A DNA stretch of 64,000 nucleotides, taken from positions 1-64,000 of the forward strand of contig NZ_JABJWH010000040.1 of assembly GCF_015265435.1 (NCBI RefSeq), in the 5' to 3' direction. The notes under the pieces are model-generated. The model was given only the letters and a program-made list of their open reading frames with translations. It searched no databases and was not told the origin of the DNA. Of the stretch, positions 15,826-23,826 are shown piece after piece (position 1 is the stretch's first letter; every line of letters starts with the position of its first letter). A program made the translations under genes and the position numbers. The DNA comes from Alloalcanivorax profundimaris. GTDB lineage: Bacteria; Pseudomonadota; Gammaproteobacteria; Pseudomonadales; Alcanivoracaceae.

Positions 15826-18328
15826 ATCGGGCTGTTTTCCACGCCGCCGGGCGCGTGCTCGGCGGCGCGTCCCTGCTCTGCCTGGCCGGGCTCGGCCACG
15901 CGGAGGAGGCGGCGTCCGACGATTCGCACACGGTCATGCCGGTGGAGGTGAAAGCCACCCGGGACGCCGCCACCTTCGGCAAGACCACGGTGTCGGAGAC
16001 GCAGGTGGAGCGGCTCGACGACGGCAGCGGCGATCTCAACCGGCTGCTGCGCAACCTGCCCAATGTGCAGTACGGCGAGGACCTGAACGACGCCTACGAC
16101 CTGGGCGAGATCAAGCCGTCGGACATCAGCATCTCCGGGGGGCGCTTCTACGAGAACCATTTCTCCCTGGACGGCGTCTCCACCAACAGCATGCTCGATC
16201 CCGGCGGCCAGGTGGCCACCAACAGCGTCAACGACGTGCCCGGCTACGCCCAGAGCCAGTTCATCGATCCCAGCCTGATCGGCGAGCTGGAAGTGTTCGA
16301 CGCCAACGTGCCGGCCCGCGTTGGCGGGTTCACCGGCGGCGCGGTGCTGGCGCATACCCGGGCCCCGGCTTCCCAGAGGCGTTTTTCCGCCTTCTTCAGC
16401 GGTACCGGCGACAGCATGAAGCACTTTATTTTCGTGCCGCCGCCGCCCTCGGATCCGGTGAATGGCGAGGAACCGGAGGTACGCGGCGAGCCGGAATACC
16501 GCAAGTTGCGCTACGGCATCACCGCCGATCAGCCGGTGGGGGAGAACAGCGCCCTGATGCTGTCGCTGTCCCGGCTGGAGTCCACCATCCCGGTGACCAG
16601 CCTGGCGCGGGCGGAAACCCAGAGCCGCGCCAACACCAATATGCTGCTCAAGGGGCGCACCCTGCTGGGGGAGTCCGACGTTACCTGGTCGGCCAACTAC
16701 ACGCCCTACGAAGCCAACAACCTGATCGAGGATGTGCGCGGCAGTGACTTCACCCTCACCGGCGGCGGCTTCGGCACCCAGATGGATGTGTTCACGGACA
16801 CCGCCTGGGGGCTGCTGAACAGCAAGGTGTATTTCTCCCACAGCGAGAACAACCGGGAGGCGCCCAAGGATTTCTACAACTGGATGACCTCCAGCGCCGG
16901 CCCGGACTGGGGCGAGCGCATCTACAGCCTCAACAGCCGCGAAGGCGGTTACGGCGATCTGGATAAAACCCAGCGGGAAATGGGCACGCGGCTGCGTCTT
17001 CTGCGCCAGCAGTGGGGGGGCGAACTGGACCTGGGTTTGTCGTTCAACGCCCTGCGCGCGGAATATGAGCGCGCCGCGGACGCCTATGTGTTCGGCAGTG
17101 GCAAGATCGACGATCGTACCCGCTGCGTGGGCGGTGATGTGTCCGCCTGCATCGAGCGCAACCAGGCGCTGTACTCGCGCAGCGTCTACCCGGAGGACAG
17201 CGCCGTCGCCGACCTGCACGAGCTGGGCCTGTACGGTGAGTGGACCCTGGACCGGCGCCGCTGGGGCCTGCGTCTGGGCCTGCGCGCGGACGTGGACGAT
17301 TTCCAGGAAAACCTGAACCTGGCGCCGCGCACCCTGTTTTACTACCGGCCGGCGCCGCGCGTGTCCCTGAGCCTGGGCGCCAACCGCTATTACAGCCGGT
17401 CGCTGCTGGCCTACAAGCTGCGTGAAGCGCGCAAGCCCTACTACACCGAGTACCGGGAAGCCCAGGGCGGCACCGTGGGCGGCGAGCCGGTGGTGCTGGT
17501 GGGCGACAACTGGCAGAGCACCGCCGCCGCCGGCGACCTGATCTACCGGGGCTCGGTGTCGGATCTGGAAACCCTTATTCCGATGAAGTCTCCACCGGCG
17601 TGGCCTTCCCGCTGCTGGGCGGCACCCTGGGCCTGCGTGGCCTGTACCGCGAATACCACGATGAATTCGCCCAGGACCGCTCGGCGCCGGACCCGGACAC
17701 CGGCTTCGTCACCCTGTCGCCGAACAACGCCGGGGAAGGGGAGTACCGCAGCCTGGTGCTGGGCTGGTCGCGCACCGTCTGGGACACCGACATCGGCCTC
17801 AATGTGACCTGGAGTGAAACCGAGCGCTCCAACAGCAGCTATGACGCGCGCTCCTCCTCGGCCTACCAGGACCAGCAAGTGATCTACAACGACGAGCTGG
17901 TGCGCCTCGGCGAACTGGACGTGGTGAGCGACAATTTCGCCCGACCCTTGGTGGCCAACCTGACCCTGAGCCGGGAAGTGCTGCCGCGCTTCCGGGTGTC
18001 GCTGACCGGCCGCTACCGGGATGCCTACGACAACCTGGAGGACACCGGCCGGCAGGAAGGGCGTTTCGTCCAGGAATGCCCGGGCTGTGAGTCCACGCTG
18101 CAGGGCGTGCCGGTGTACGGCGCCGTGGAACGGCCCTCCACGGTGCTGTTCGACGCCAAGCTGGCCTACAGCCACCGCCTGGGATTCCGCCAGTGGCTGG
18201 ATTTCGAGCTGATCCTGGACAATGTGTTCGACCAGCGCACCCATACCGCCACCGCCACCCGGCCCTATGAATCCGGCATCGGCGCCTGGGCCCTGGTGCG
18301 CTACCGCTACGGCGAGGAAGGCCGTTAG
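15822..18328 (+). pseudogene. TonB-dependent receptor interrupted by a single-base frameshift
   Basis: An outer-membrane receptor of about 835 residues in two reading frames. The first frame (from ATG 15822) has a signal peptide, a plug domain (LLRNLPNVQY, then GGRFYENHFSLDG) and much of the barrel. Sense is lost at about 17574 within GAAACCCTTATT. Restoring one C in the C-run at 17572-17574 joins the frames as ETPYSDEVSTG and continues to the stop at 18326-18328, with the barrel end and a DNVFDQRT segment typical of receptors. No other lesion is visible. It is either a recent mutation or a sequencing/assembly slip. The receptor lies between the lipoprotein and the di-heme gene with overlapping ends on both sides, so it belongs to the Fur-type operon. 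The ligand is unknown. Confidence 0.8.
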
Positions 18329-19476
18329 TGGTGGCGCGTGTTCTGCTGCTGTGGGGGCTGCTGGTACTGGGGGCGCCGGTTCTTGCCGAGGAGCCGGTGC
18401 CGCTGGCGGCCTACCGGGGGCCGGTGAGCGGCTGGCCGGCGCCGGAGGTGGACGAAGGCGTGGCCTGGGTGGAGCTGGCGGCGCTGCCGGAACCGGACGT
18501 GGACCCCATGTGGACCGCGGAAACCCGGCTGGGCCGCCTGTTGTTCTTCGATCCCTGGTTGTCCGGTTCCGGGCAGATCAGTTGCGCCAGCTGCCATGAT
18601 CCGGATCTGGCCTGGACCGACGGCCGGCGGGTGCCGTTCGGCCACGACCGGATGCCCGGCACCCGCAACACGCCCAGCCTGATCAACGTGGGCTACCTGG
18701 ATACCCTGATGTGGGACGGCCGCGCGGACAGCCTGGAGCAGCAGGCGGGCCTGCCCCTGGTCAGCCATGTGGAAATGAACGCGCGGCCGGACCGGGTGGT
18801 GGCGCGCCTGGAACGGGATCCGGCCTACGCGGACTGGTTCACCGATGCCTTCGGCGACGCCGACATTACCTACCCGCGCATCGTCGCCGCCCTGGCGGAC
18901 TTTCAGCGCCACCTGACCACCCGCCGCACCCCCTTCGACGAGTTCATGGAAGGGCGCCGGACCGCGTTGGACGATCAGGAAATTCGTGGCCTGCACTGGT
19001 TCCGCACCCAGGGCCGTTGCATGAACTGCCACCATGGCCCGCTGCTCACCGACCAGGCGTTCCACAATCTGGGGCTCAATTTCTACGGCCGGCCGCTGCA
19101 GGATCTGGGGCGCTATGCGATTTCCGGCGAAGCCGGGGATGTGGGCCGCTTTCGGACCCCGCCGCTGCGTGGCGTGGCCTATACCGCCCCCTACATGCAC
19201 AACGGCATGATCCCGGCGTTGCGCAATGTCTTGCTGTTCTACAACAAAGGCGGCGCCCATCCGCCCAAGGGCGAGGAACACCGGGACGCCCCCCTGTTCC
19301 CTTCCACCTCGGACCATCTGCGGCCACTGCATCTCAGCGAGGCGCAGCTGGCCGATCTGGAAGCGTTCCTGCGGGCGCTGTCGGTGAAGCCCAACCGGCT
19401 GCCCATGCGTTTCGAGCAAACGCTGCGCGACCGGGCCCGCCGGCGCGCCGATCAGGCCGGGTCCCAGCCGCGTTAA
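18328..19476 (+). CDS. MauG/cytochrome c peroxidase-like di-heme protein
   Basis: A 382-residue exported protein with a signal peptide to about residue 21 and two heme c sites: CASCH near residue 89 and CMNCH near 231. Family signs are LGRLLFFDPWLSGSGQISCASCHDP, GTRNTPSLINVGY, and PYMHNGMIPALRNVLLFYNKGG. Members either reduce peroxide (CCP) or oxidise a protein partner through a bis-Fe(IV) state (MauG, MbnH). The start GTG 18328 overlaps the receptor stop; GTG 18331 is equally possible. Its place in a TonB/lipoprotein operon points to a periplasmic oxidation linked to metal or metal-chelate uptake, as MbnH does in methanobactin loci, but the partner here is unrelated to MbnP. Function is inferred. 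Confidence 0.85.
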   Translation: MVARVLLLWGLLVLGAPVLAEEPVPLAAYRGPVSGWPAPEVDEGVAWVELAALPEPDVDPMWTAETRLGRLLFFDPWLSGSGQISCASCHDPDLAWTDGRRVPFGHDRMPGTRNTPSLINVGYLDTLMWDGRADSLEQQAGLPLVSHVEMNARPDRVVARLERDPAYADWFTDAFGDADITYPRIVAALADFQRHLTTRRTPFDEFMEGRRTALDDQEIRGLHWFRTQGRCMNCHHGPLLTDQAFHNLGLNFYGRPLQDLGRYAISGEAGDVGRFRTPPLRGVAYTAPYMHNGMIPALRNVLLFYNKGGAHPPKGEEHRDAPLFPSTSDHLRPLHLSEAQLADLEAFLRALSVKPNRLPMRFEQTLRDRARRRADQAGSQPR

Positions 19477-19592
19477 AAGCCATGGGGAAGGGATGGGGCG
19501 GGGGCATCGCCGAGCAACGGTTGATGGTAATTGCTTTTCAGAACGTGAATCACGCCGGTTTTGCTTTGACAGAGTCTCGTTTAACGACAACC

Positions 19593-21062
19593 ATGGAGTT
19601 GTCGGGTGTCCGGCTGTCCAGCGACCCATCAACTATGACCAGACACAAAGAACGTGGCGTGGTGTTCCCCGCCACCGATGACATGTCCCGGCTCCCGGGT
19701 TTGAGCTCGGTTTCGCCGTCCCTGCTCGAGGATATTTTCAATCAGCTTCCGGAAGCGGTGGTGGTGGCTGACAAGGCCCGCTACGTGATTTATATCAATC
19801 CCGCCGCGGAACGGTTGTTCGGCTACACCCGGCCCGAACTGGCCGGCCAGCGGACCGCGATTTTCTATGCCGACCGGCATGATTTCGATGATCAGGGCGA
19901 ACGCCGATACAATCCGGCGGCGGCCAGCGGCATGGAAGACTACAGAATGTCCTACCGCTGTGCCGATGGCACCATATTCCTGGCGCGCACCTGTGGGGGC
20001 GTGATACGCGATCCAAACGGGGAAGCCAGCGGCTATATCGCCTTGATTCGCCCTGCCCGGCCGGCGGAGAAGTCCATCGATACGTTGCAGCGGCTGCACG
20101 CCATCAGCGCCAATCCGAACATGGACAGCGACGCCCGTATCCACGCGATTCTGGAGCTGGGGGCGCGCCACTTCGGCCTGCCGGTGGCCATTCAGTCGCG
20201 CATCGACGGTGAGGCCTACCTGGTGGAGCAGTGCGTGAGTCCGGACAATAGCTTGTCCCCGGGGACCCGTTTCGAGTTGCCCGGTACCTATTGCGTGCAC
20301 ACGCTCAGAGCCAACAGACCGATTGGTTTCCATCACACCGCGCAAAGCGAAATTCATGACCACCCTTGCTATCGGGATTTTGGTCTGGAGGCTTACCTGG
20401 GCAGCCCCATCCAGGTGGATAATCGAGCGTACGGCACCTTGAACTTCTCTTCCCCGGAGCCGTGTGGGCCGTTTTCCCAGGACGACTTGATTTTCATGCA
20501 ATTGTTGGCGGATACGGTGGGCCACGAGATTCACGAGCGCCAGATGCGTGATCGGTTGAGCGCCTTGGCGCGCACCGATGAACTCACCGGCCTGGCGAAT
20601 CGCCGCGCGATCATGGAGGTTCTGGAATGGCAGGTCGCTTATTCCCGTCGTTCCGGCTTACCGTTGTGCGTGCTGTCCCTGGATCTGGATTACTTCAAAC
20701 GCATTAACGACACCTGGGGGCATGCTGGCGGCGACAGCGTGTTGCGCGCCTTCGCCGCCATCCTGCTGAGCGCGCGCCGGGAGGTGGATCGCTGCGGGCG
20801 GCTGGGAGGGGAGGAGTTCATCGTGGTTCTGCCGGATACCGGTTTGGCCGGCGGCCGGGCGGTGGCGCGGCGCTTGCGCGACACCATGGCCGCCACCCCC
20901 TTGCCGGTGTCCGATGAAGAGAGCATCCCCGTGACGCTCAGCGCCGGTCTCGCTGAACTGGCCCCCAACGATACCGTGACGTCCTTGCTGCGCCGTGTGG
21001 ATGGGGCGCTTTATGAGGCCAAGAACGGCGGTCGCGACGGCCTGTGCGTGGCGGGCGAATAG
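19593..21062 (+). CDS. PAS-GAF-GGDEF diguanylate cyclase
   Basis: A 489-residue signalling protein. A PAS domain spans roughly residues 45-155 (LPEAVVVADKARYVIYINPAAERLFGY), and a GAF domain roughly 160-315 (ILELGARHFGLPVAIQSRIDG, LEAYLGSPIQV). The C-terminal cyclase domain has the DELTGLANRRA start and a GGEEF active site. An intact inhibitory site (REVD) lies five residues before GGEEF, so product inhibition by c-di-GMP is expected. No transmembrane segment is seen, so it is cytoplasmic. Start choice is weak: ATG 19593, 19635 and 19683 are in frame and none has a good ribosome site. It would make c-di-GMP in response to a ligand sensed by PAS/GAF. It follows the di-heme gene by 116 bases and is probably separate. 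Confidence 0.85.
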   Translation: MELSGVRLSSDPSTMTRHKERGVVFPATDDMSRLPGLSSVSPSLLEDIFNQLPEAVVVADKARYVIYINPAAERLFGYTRPELAGQRTAIFYADRHDFDDQGERRYNPAAASGMEDYRMSYRCADGTIFLARTCGGVIRDPNGEASGYIALIRPARPAEKSIDTLQRLHAISANPNMDSDARIHAILELGARHFGLPVAIQSRIDGEAYLVEQCVSPDNSLSPGTRFELPGTYCVHTLRANRPIGFHHTAQSEIHDHPCYRDFGLEAYLGSPIQVDNRAYGTLNFSSPEPCGPFSQDDLIFMQLLADTVGHEIHERQMRDRLSALARTDELTGLANRRAIMEVLEWQVAYSRRSGLPLCVLSLDLDYFKRINDTWGHAGGDSVLRAFAAILLSARREVDRCGRLGGEEFIVVLPDTGLAGGRAVARRLRDTMAATPLPVSDEESIPVTLSAGLAELAPNDTVTSLLRRVDGALYEAKNGGRDGLCVAGE

Positions 21063-21115
21063 CCCGCTCCGCTCGGTAGCATGGCCGCCTTTTCGTGCCG
21101 ACACCGGAACGCACC

Positions 21116-21760
21116 ATGAGCAGTGCCCGCGAAACACTGGATCTCGACGGCCCGGCGGGCCGTCTCCGCCTCACTCTGGATCACCCGGAGGGCGCGCCCC
21201 GGGGCATGGCCCTGGTGGGCCACCCCCAGCCGGTGCTGGGCGGCTCGCCGCGCCATCCGGTGCCCCATGCCCTGGCGCGGGCCCTGCGCGGCGCCGGCTG
21301 GCTGGCGGTGCGCCCGGCGTTCCGGGGCGTGGACGGTTCCCAGGGCGAGCACGACGAAGGCGACGGGGAAACCGAGGACACCGGGGTGATGATCGCCGCC
21401 CTGCGCCAGCGCTACCCGGCGCTGCCGTTGGCTTTGGTGGGCTTCTCGTTCGGCGCCTGGGTGTTCGCCCGCGCCGCCGCCCGGCTGGAGTCGCCGGCGG
21501 ACGCCCTGGTGCTCATGGGCATGCCGGTGGGCCGGGTGCCGGACGGCCGCTTCTATGAACCGGTGCCGGTGCCCGCCGGCGCCTTCCTGCTACACGGCGA
21601 GGACGACGAGCGCGCGCCCCTGGCGGACCTGCTCGCCCACCTGCGCGAGGCCCGCCATCCGGTCACCGTGTTTCCGGGTACGGATCACTTCTTCAAGGGC
21701 TGCCTGCCGGCGGCGTCGCGGGCGGTGCTCGAGCACCTGCGGGCGGCCACCGGGACGTGA
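21116..21760 (+). CDS. alpha/beta hydrolase of the COG2945 type
   Basis: A 214-residue cytoplasmic hydrolase. The nucleophile elbow reads GFSFG near residue 116. The acid is probably in HGEDDERAPL, and the catalytic histidine in GTDHFFKG near the C-terminus. The opening (LDHPEG, then ALVGHPQPVLGGSPRHPV) and the segment AFRGVDGSQGEHDEGDGE are characteristic of the short COG2945 hydrolases. The substrate is unknown. ATG 21116 was taken because the residues before it are not conserved in type. It lies 53 bases after the cyclase stop, in the same direction. Confidence 0.82.
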   Translation: MSSARETLDLDGPAGRLRLTLDHPEGAPRGMALVGHPQPVLGGSPRHPVPHALARALRGAGWLAVRPAFRGVDGSQGEHDEGDGETEDTGVMIAALRQRYPALPLALVGFSFGAWVFARAAARLESPADALVLMGMPVGRVPDGRFYEPVPVPAGAFLLHGEDDERAPLADLLAHLREARHPVTVFPGTDHFFKGCLPAASRAVLEHLRAATGT

Positions 21761-21841
21761 AGGCGTAACGTCCCACAATTGATGGACCGCCAGGCGATTC
21801 TCGCCCACCATGGGTGACCATGCCCCGCCATGGAGACGACC

Positions 21842-22246
21842 ATGAGCGACCCGGATCATGTCCGCTTCCACGCCCGTTCCGTGGTGCTCGAGCACCCGGA
21901 CGGCTTCTGCCATTTGCTGGGCTTCGCCGACGATCCTTCCTCGCCGCGGCATTACCTGATGCTGCAGCGGGATTTCGAGCACATCGAGGCGGTGGAGGAA
22001 GCGCCGGCTTACTACCTGGAGTGGTGCGGCCCGGAAGGCGGCGGCTGGGGCGGCGTGGAAACCGTCACGCAGACCACCGACAGTCTGGCCCTGACCTTCG
22101 AGGCGGCGGTGGCCAGGATGCTCGGCCTGCGCGCCCTGACCATCACCTTCGTCGCCAGTGAGGTGGACGCGGCGGCGCTCTCCGAGGGCCTGCGGAGGAT
22201 TTTCCAGGGCTGTGGCGCGCGCCTGTCCCTGATCGATCCGGCCTGA
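21842..22246 (+). CDS. Imm10-like immunity-type protein
   Basis: A 134-residue soluble protein. The run LMLQRDFE, AYYLEWCG, GGVETVTQTTDSLALTFEAAVARMLGL and LTITFV fits the pattern of the Imm10 family (immunity proteins of polymorphic toxin systems): a strand with Tyr-Tyr-x-Glu, a Gly-Gly-x-Glu turn, then a Leu-rich strand and a helix. The assignment is from memory of the pattern and is moderate. ATG 21842 has GGAGA 7 bases upstream; ATG 21830 is also in frame. No toxin gene is adjacent. Another immunity-type domain (DUF2185) lies two genes downstream. Confidence 0.6.
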   Translation: MSDPDHVRFHARSVVLEHPDGFCHLLGFADDPSSPRHYLMLQRDFEHIEAVEEAPAYYLEWCGPEGGGWGGVETVTQTTDSLALTFEAAVARMLGLRALTITFVASEVDAAALSEGLRRIFQGCGARLSLIDPA

Positions 22247-22355
22247 CATTTTCCCAAGCTTTACAAAGCCTGCCAACGGGATCGCGGGGCAAGCGCCGCT
22301 GCATGCGCTACCATCCGCGCATTCCGGTCGGCGGGCATCTGGACCAAGAGCAATC

Positions 22356-23159
22356 ATGAGTGATCAATTCGAAGGCGCCATCGACGGCGCCGTCCGCGGC
22401 GAGATTCTGCAACGTCTGCGCGCCGCCGAGCAGGAGCACGACGTGCGCGTGCTGCTGGCGGTGGAATCCGGCAGCCGCGCCTGGGGTTTCCCATCCCCGA
22501 ACAGCGATTACGACGTGCGCTTCATCTACGCCCGTTCCCGGGACTGGTATCTGTCCCTGGACGTGGAAGACCGCCGCGACGTGATTGAATACGACATCGT
22601 CGACGACATCGATCTGAACGGCTGGGACCTGCGCAAGGCGCTGAAGCTGTTGCGCAAGTCCAACCCGTCCATCGTCGAATGGCTGCAATCGCCCATCGTT
22701 TACCGCGATGACGGCGATTTCGCGGCGCGCGCCCGGGCCTTGCTGCCCAGCGTCTACGCCGTGGACAAGGGCGTGTTTCATTACCTGAGCATGGCGGACA
22801 AGAACTACCACGGTTACCTGAAAGCCAAGCTGGTGCCGCTCAAGAAGTATTTCTATGTGCTGCGGCCGCTGCTGGCGATCCGCTGGCTGGAGCGTTACCG
22901 CACGCCGGCGCCCATCGAGTTCGAGCCGTTGCGCGCCCTGGTGGCGGACAACGAGCTCCTGGACAAGGAGATCGGGCGGCTGCTGGCGCGCAAGCAGCGC
23001 AGCCAGGAAAAGGAATTCGTGCCGGTGATTCCGGCGCTCAATGACTTCATTGAACACGAGCTGTCGCGCCTGTCCCGCTATCAGGCCAAGGCGGATGCGC
23101 CGGACGGCGACCTGAACGCCCTCAACACCCTGTTCCGACATTGCATGGAGGCCCCATGA
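22356..23159 (+). CDS. RlaP-type nucleotidyltransferase (COG3541)
   Basis: A 267-residue protein of the DNA polymerase beta superfamily. The catalytic core is GSRAWGFPSPNSDYDVRFIY near residues 43-62: GS followed by SDYD, which holds the two metal-binding aspartates. A third acid is probably in DVIEYDIVD. The following WLQSPIVYR and the C-terminal helical region match the RlaP/YcgL-like family named for its presence in RNA-repair loci. The substrate is unknown; the family is predicted to transfer nucleotides to RNA ends or proteins. Its stop overlaps the start of the DUF2314/DUF2185 gene (ATGA), so these two are coupled. No RNA ligase is beside it. Confidence 0.75.
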   Translation: MSDQFEGAIDGAVRGEILQRLRAAEQEHDVRVLLAVESGSRAWGFPSPNSDYDVRFIYARSRDWYLSLDVEDRRDVIEYDIVDDIDLNGWDLRKALKLLRKSNPSIVEWLQSPIVYRDDGDFAARARALLPSVYAVDKGVFHYLSMADKNYHGYLKAKLVPLKKYFYVLRPLLAIRWLERYRTPAPIEFEPLRALVADNELLDKEIGRLLARKQRSQEKEFVPVIPALNDFIEHELSRLSRYQAKADAPDGDLNALNTLFRHCMEAP

Positions 23160-23776
23160 CCGCACCGAGCTGGCGTCTGGAAGACGCCCGGGGAATCGCC
23201 GACGCCAACCCCTACACCTTCTACAAGCCGTCGCCGGAGGCCATCGCCGCCCTGGTGCCCGGCGAACGGGCCAAGCTGATTTTCCTGTTCGACGGCGAGC
23301 AACCGGACGCGCCCGGCGGTGAACGCATGTGGGTGGAGATCGAGGCCGTGGAGGACGGCGTCTTCCAGGGGCGGCTCGCCAATCAACCGCTTCACATCGA
23401 GGCGTTGACGGTGGGCGACCCGGTGCGTTTCCAAGCGTGCCATATCATCGGTGTCAGCGTGGCGGACCCGGTGCCGTCCCTGGCGGACCGCTACGCTCCC
23501 CGCTGCCTGATCTCCCGGCGCGCCTACGTGGACGGCGCCGGTGTCGGCTTCATGTACCGGGAAGCGCCCGCCGGCGACGATGACAGTGGCTGGAGTTTCA
23601 TGAGCGGTGACGAAGACGAGGTCTACCTGGCCGACCCCAAGAACGTCTACAACGTGACCCTGGGCGCGGTGCTGGCCCGGGACGACAGCTTCGTGTCGTT
23701 GCTGGATCGGGAGCCGGAGGTGGCCTTCGAGCGCAACGGCAACGGCCGCTTCGTGGAAGTGCCGATGCCGCAATGA
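23156..23776 (+). CDS. DUF2314 + DUF2185 (Imm33-like) protein
   Basis: A 206-residue cytoplasmic protein with two parts. Residues about 30-90 (GERAKLIFLFDG, RMWVEIEAVEDGVFQGRLANQP, GDPVRF) match DUF2314. The C-terminal part (CLISRRAYVDGAGVGFMYREAP, SGWSFMSGDEDEVYLADPKNVYNV, DRE) matches DUF2185, also listed among immunity proteins as Imm33. The start overlaps the RlaP stop by four bases. A function is not established; the Imm33 label describes domain recurrence in toxin loci. It ends just before a shared terminator hairpin. Confidence 0.72.
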   Translation: MTAPSWRLEDARGIADANPYTFYKPSPEAIAALVPGERAKLIFLFDGEQPDAPGGERMWVEIEAVEDGVFQGRLANQPLHIEALTVGDPVRFQACHIIGVSVADPVPSLADRYAPRCLISRRAYVDGAGVGFMYREAPAGDDDSGWSFMSGDEDEVYLADPKNVYNVTLGAVLARDDSFVSLLDREPEVAFERNGNGRFVEVPMPQ

Positions 23777-23785
23777 TCCGGGTTG

Positions 23786-23826
23786 AACCCGGCGCCGCCT
23801 TGCACGGCACCGGGCCGGGTTTTATT
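23786..23826. terminator. rho-independent terminator between convergent genes
   Basis: AACCCGGC at 23786-23793 pairs with GCCGGGTT at 23814-23821, and the inner loop holds GCCG/CGGC pairing. The plus-strand sequence continues TTTATT. The hairpin sits just after the DUF2185 stop and overlaps the last codons of the convergent lipoprotein gene, so it serves the plus-strand unit best. Confidence 0.55.
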
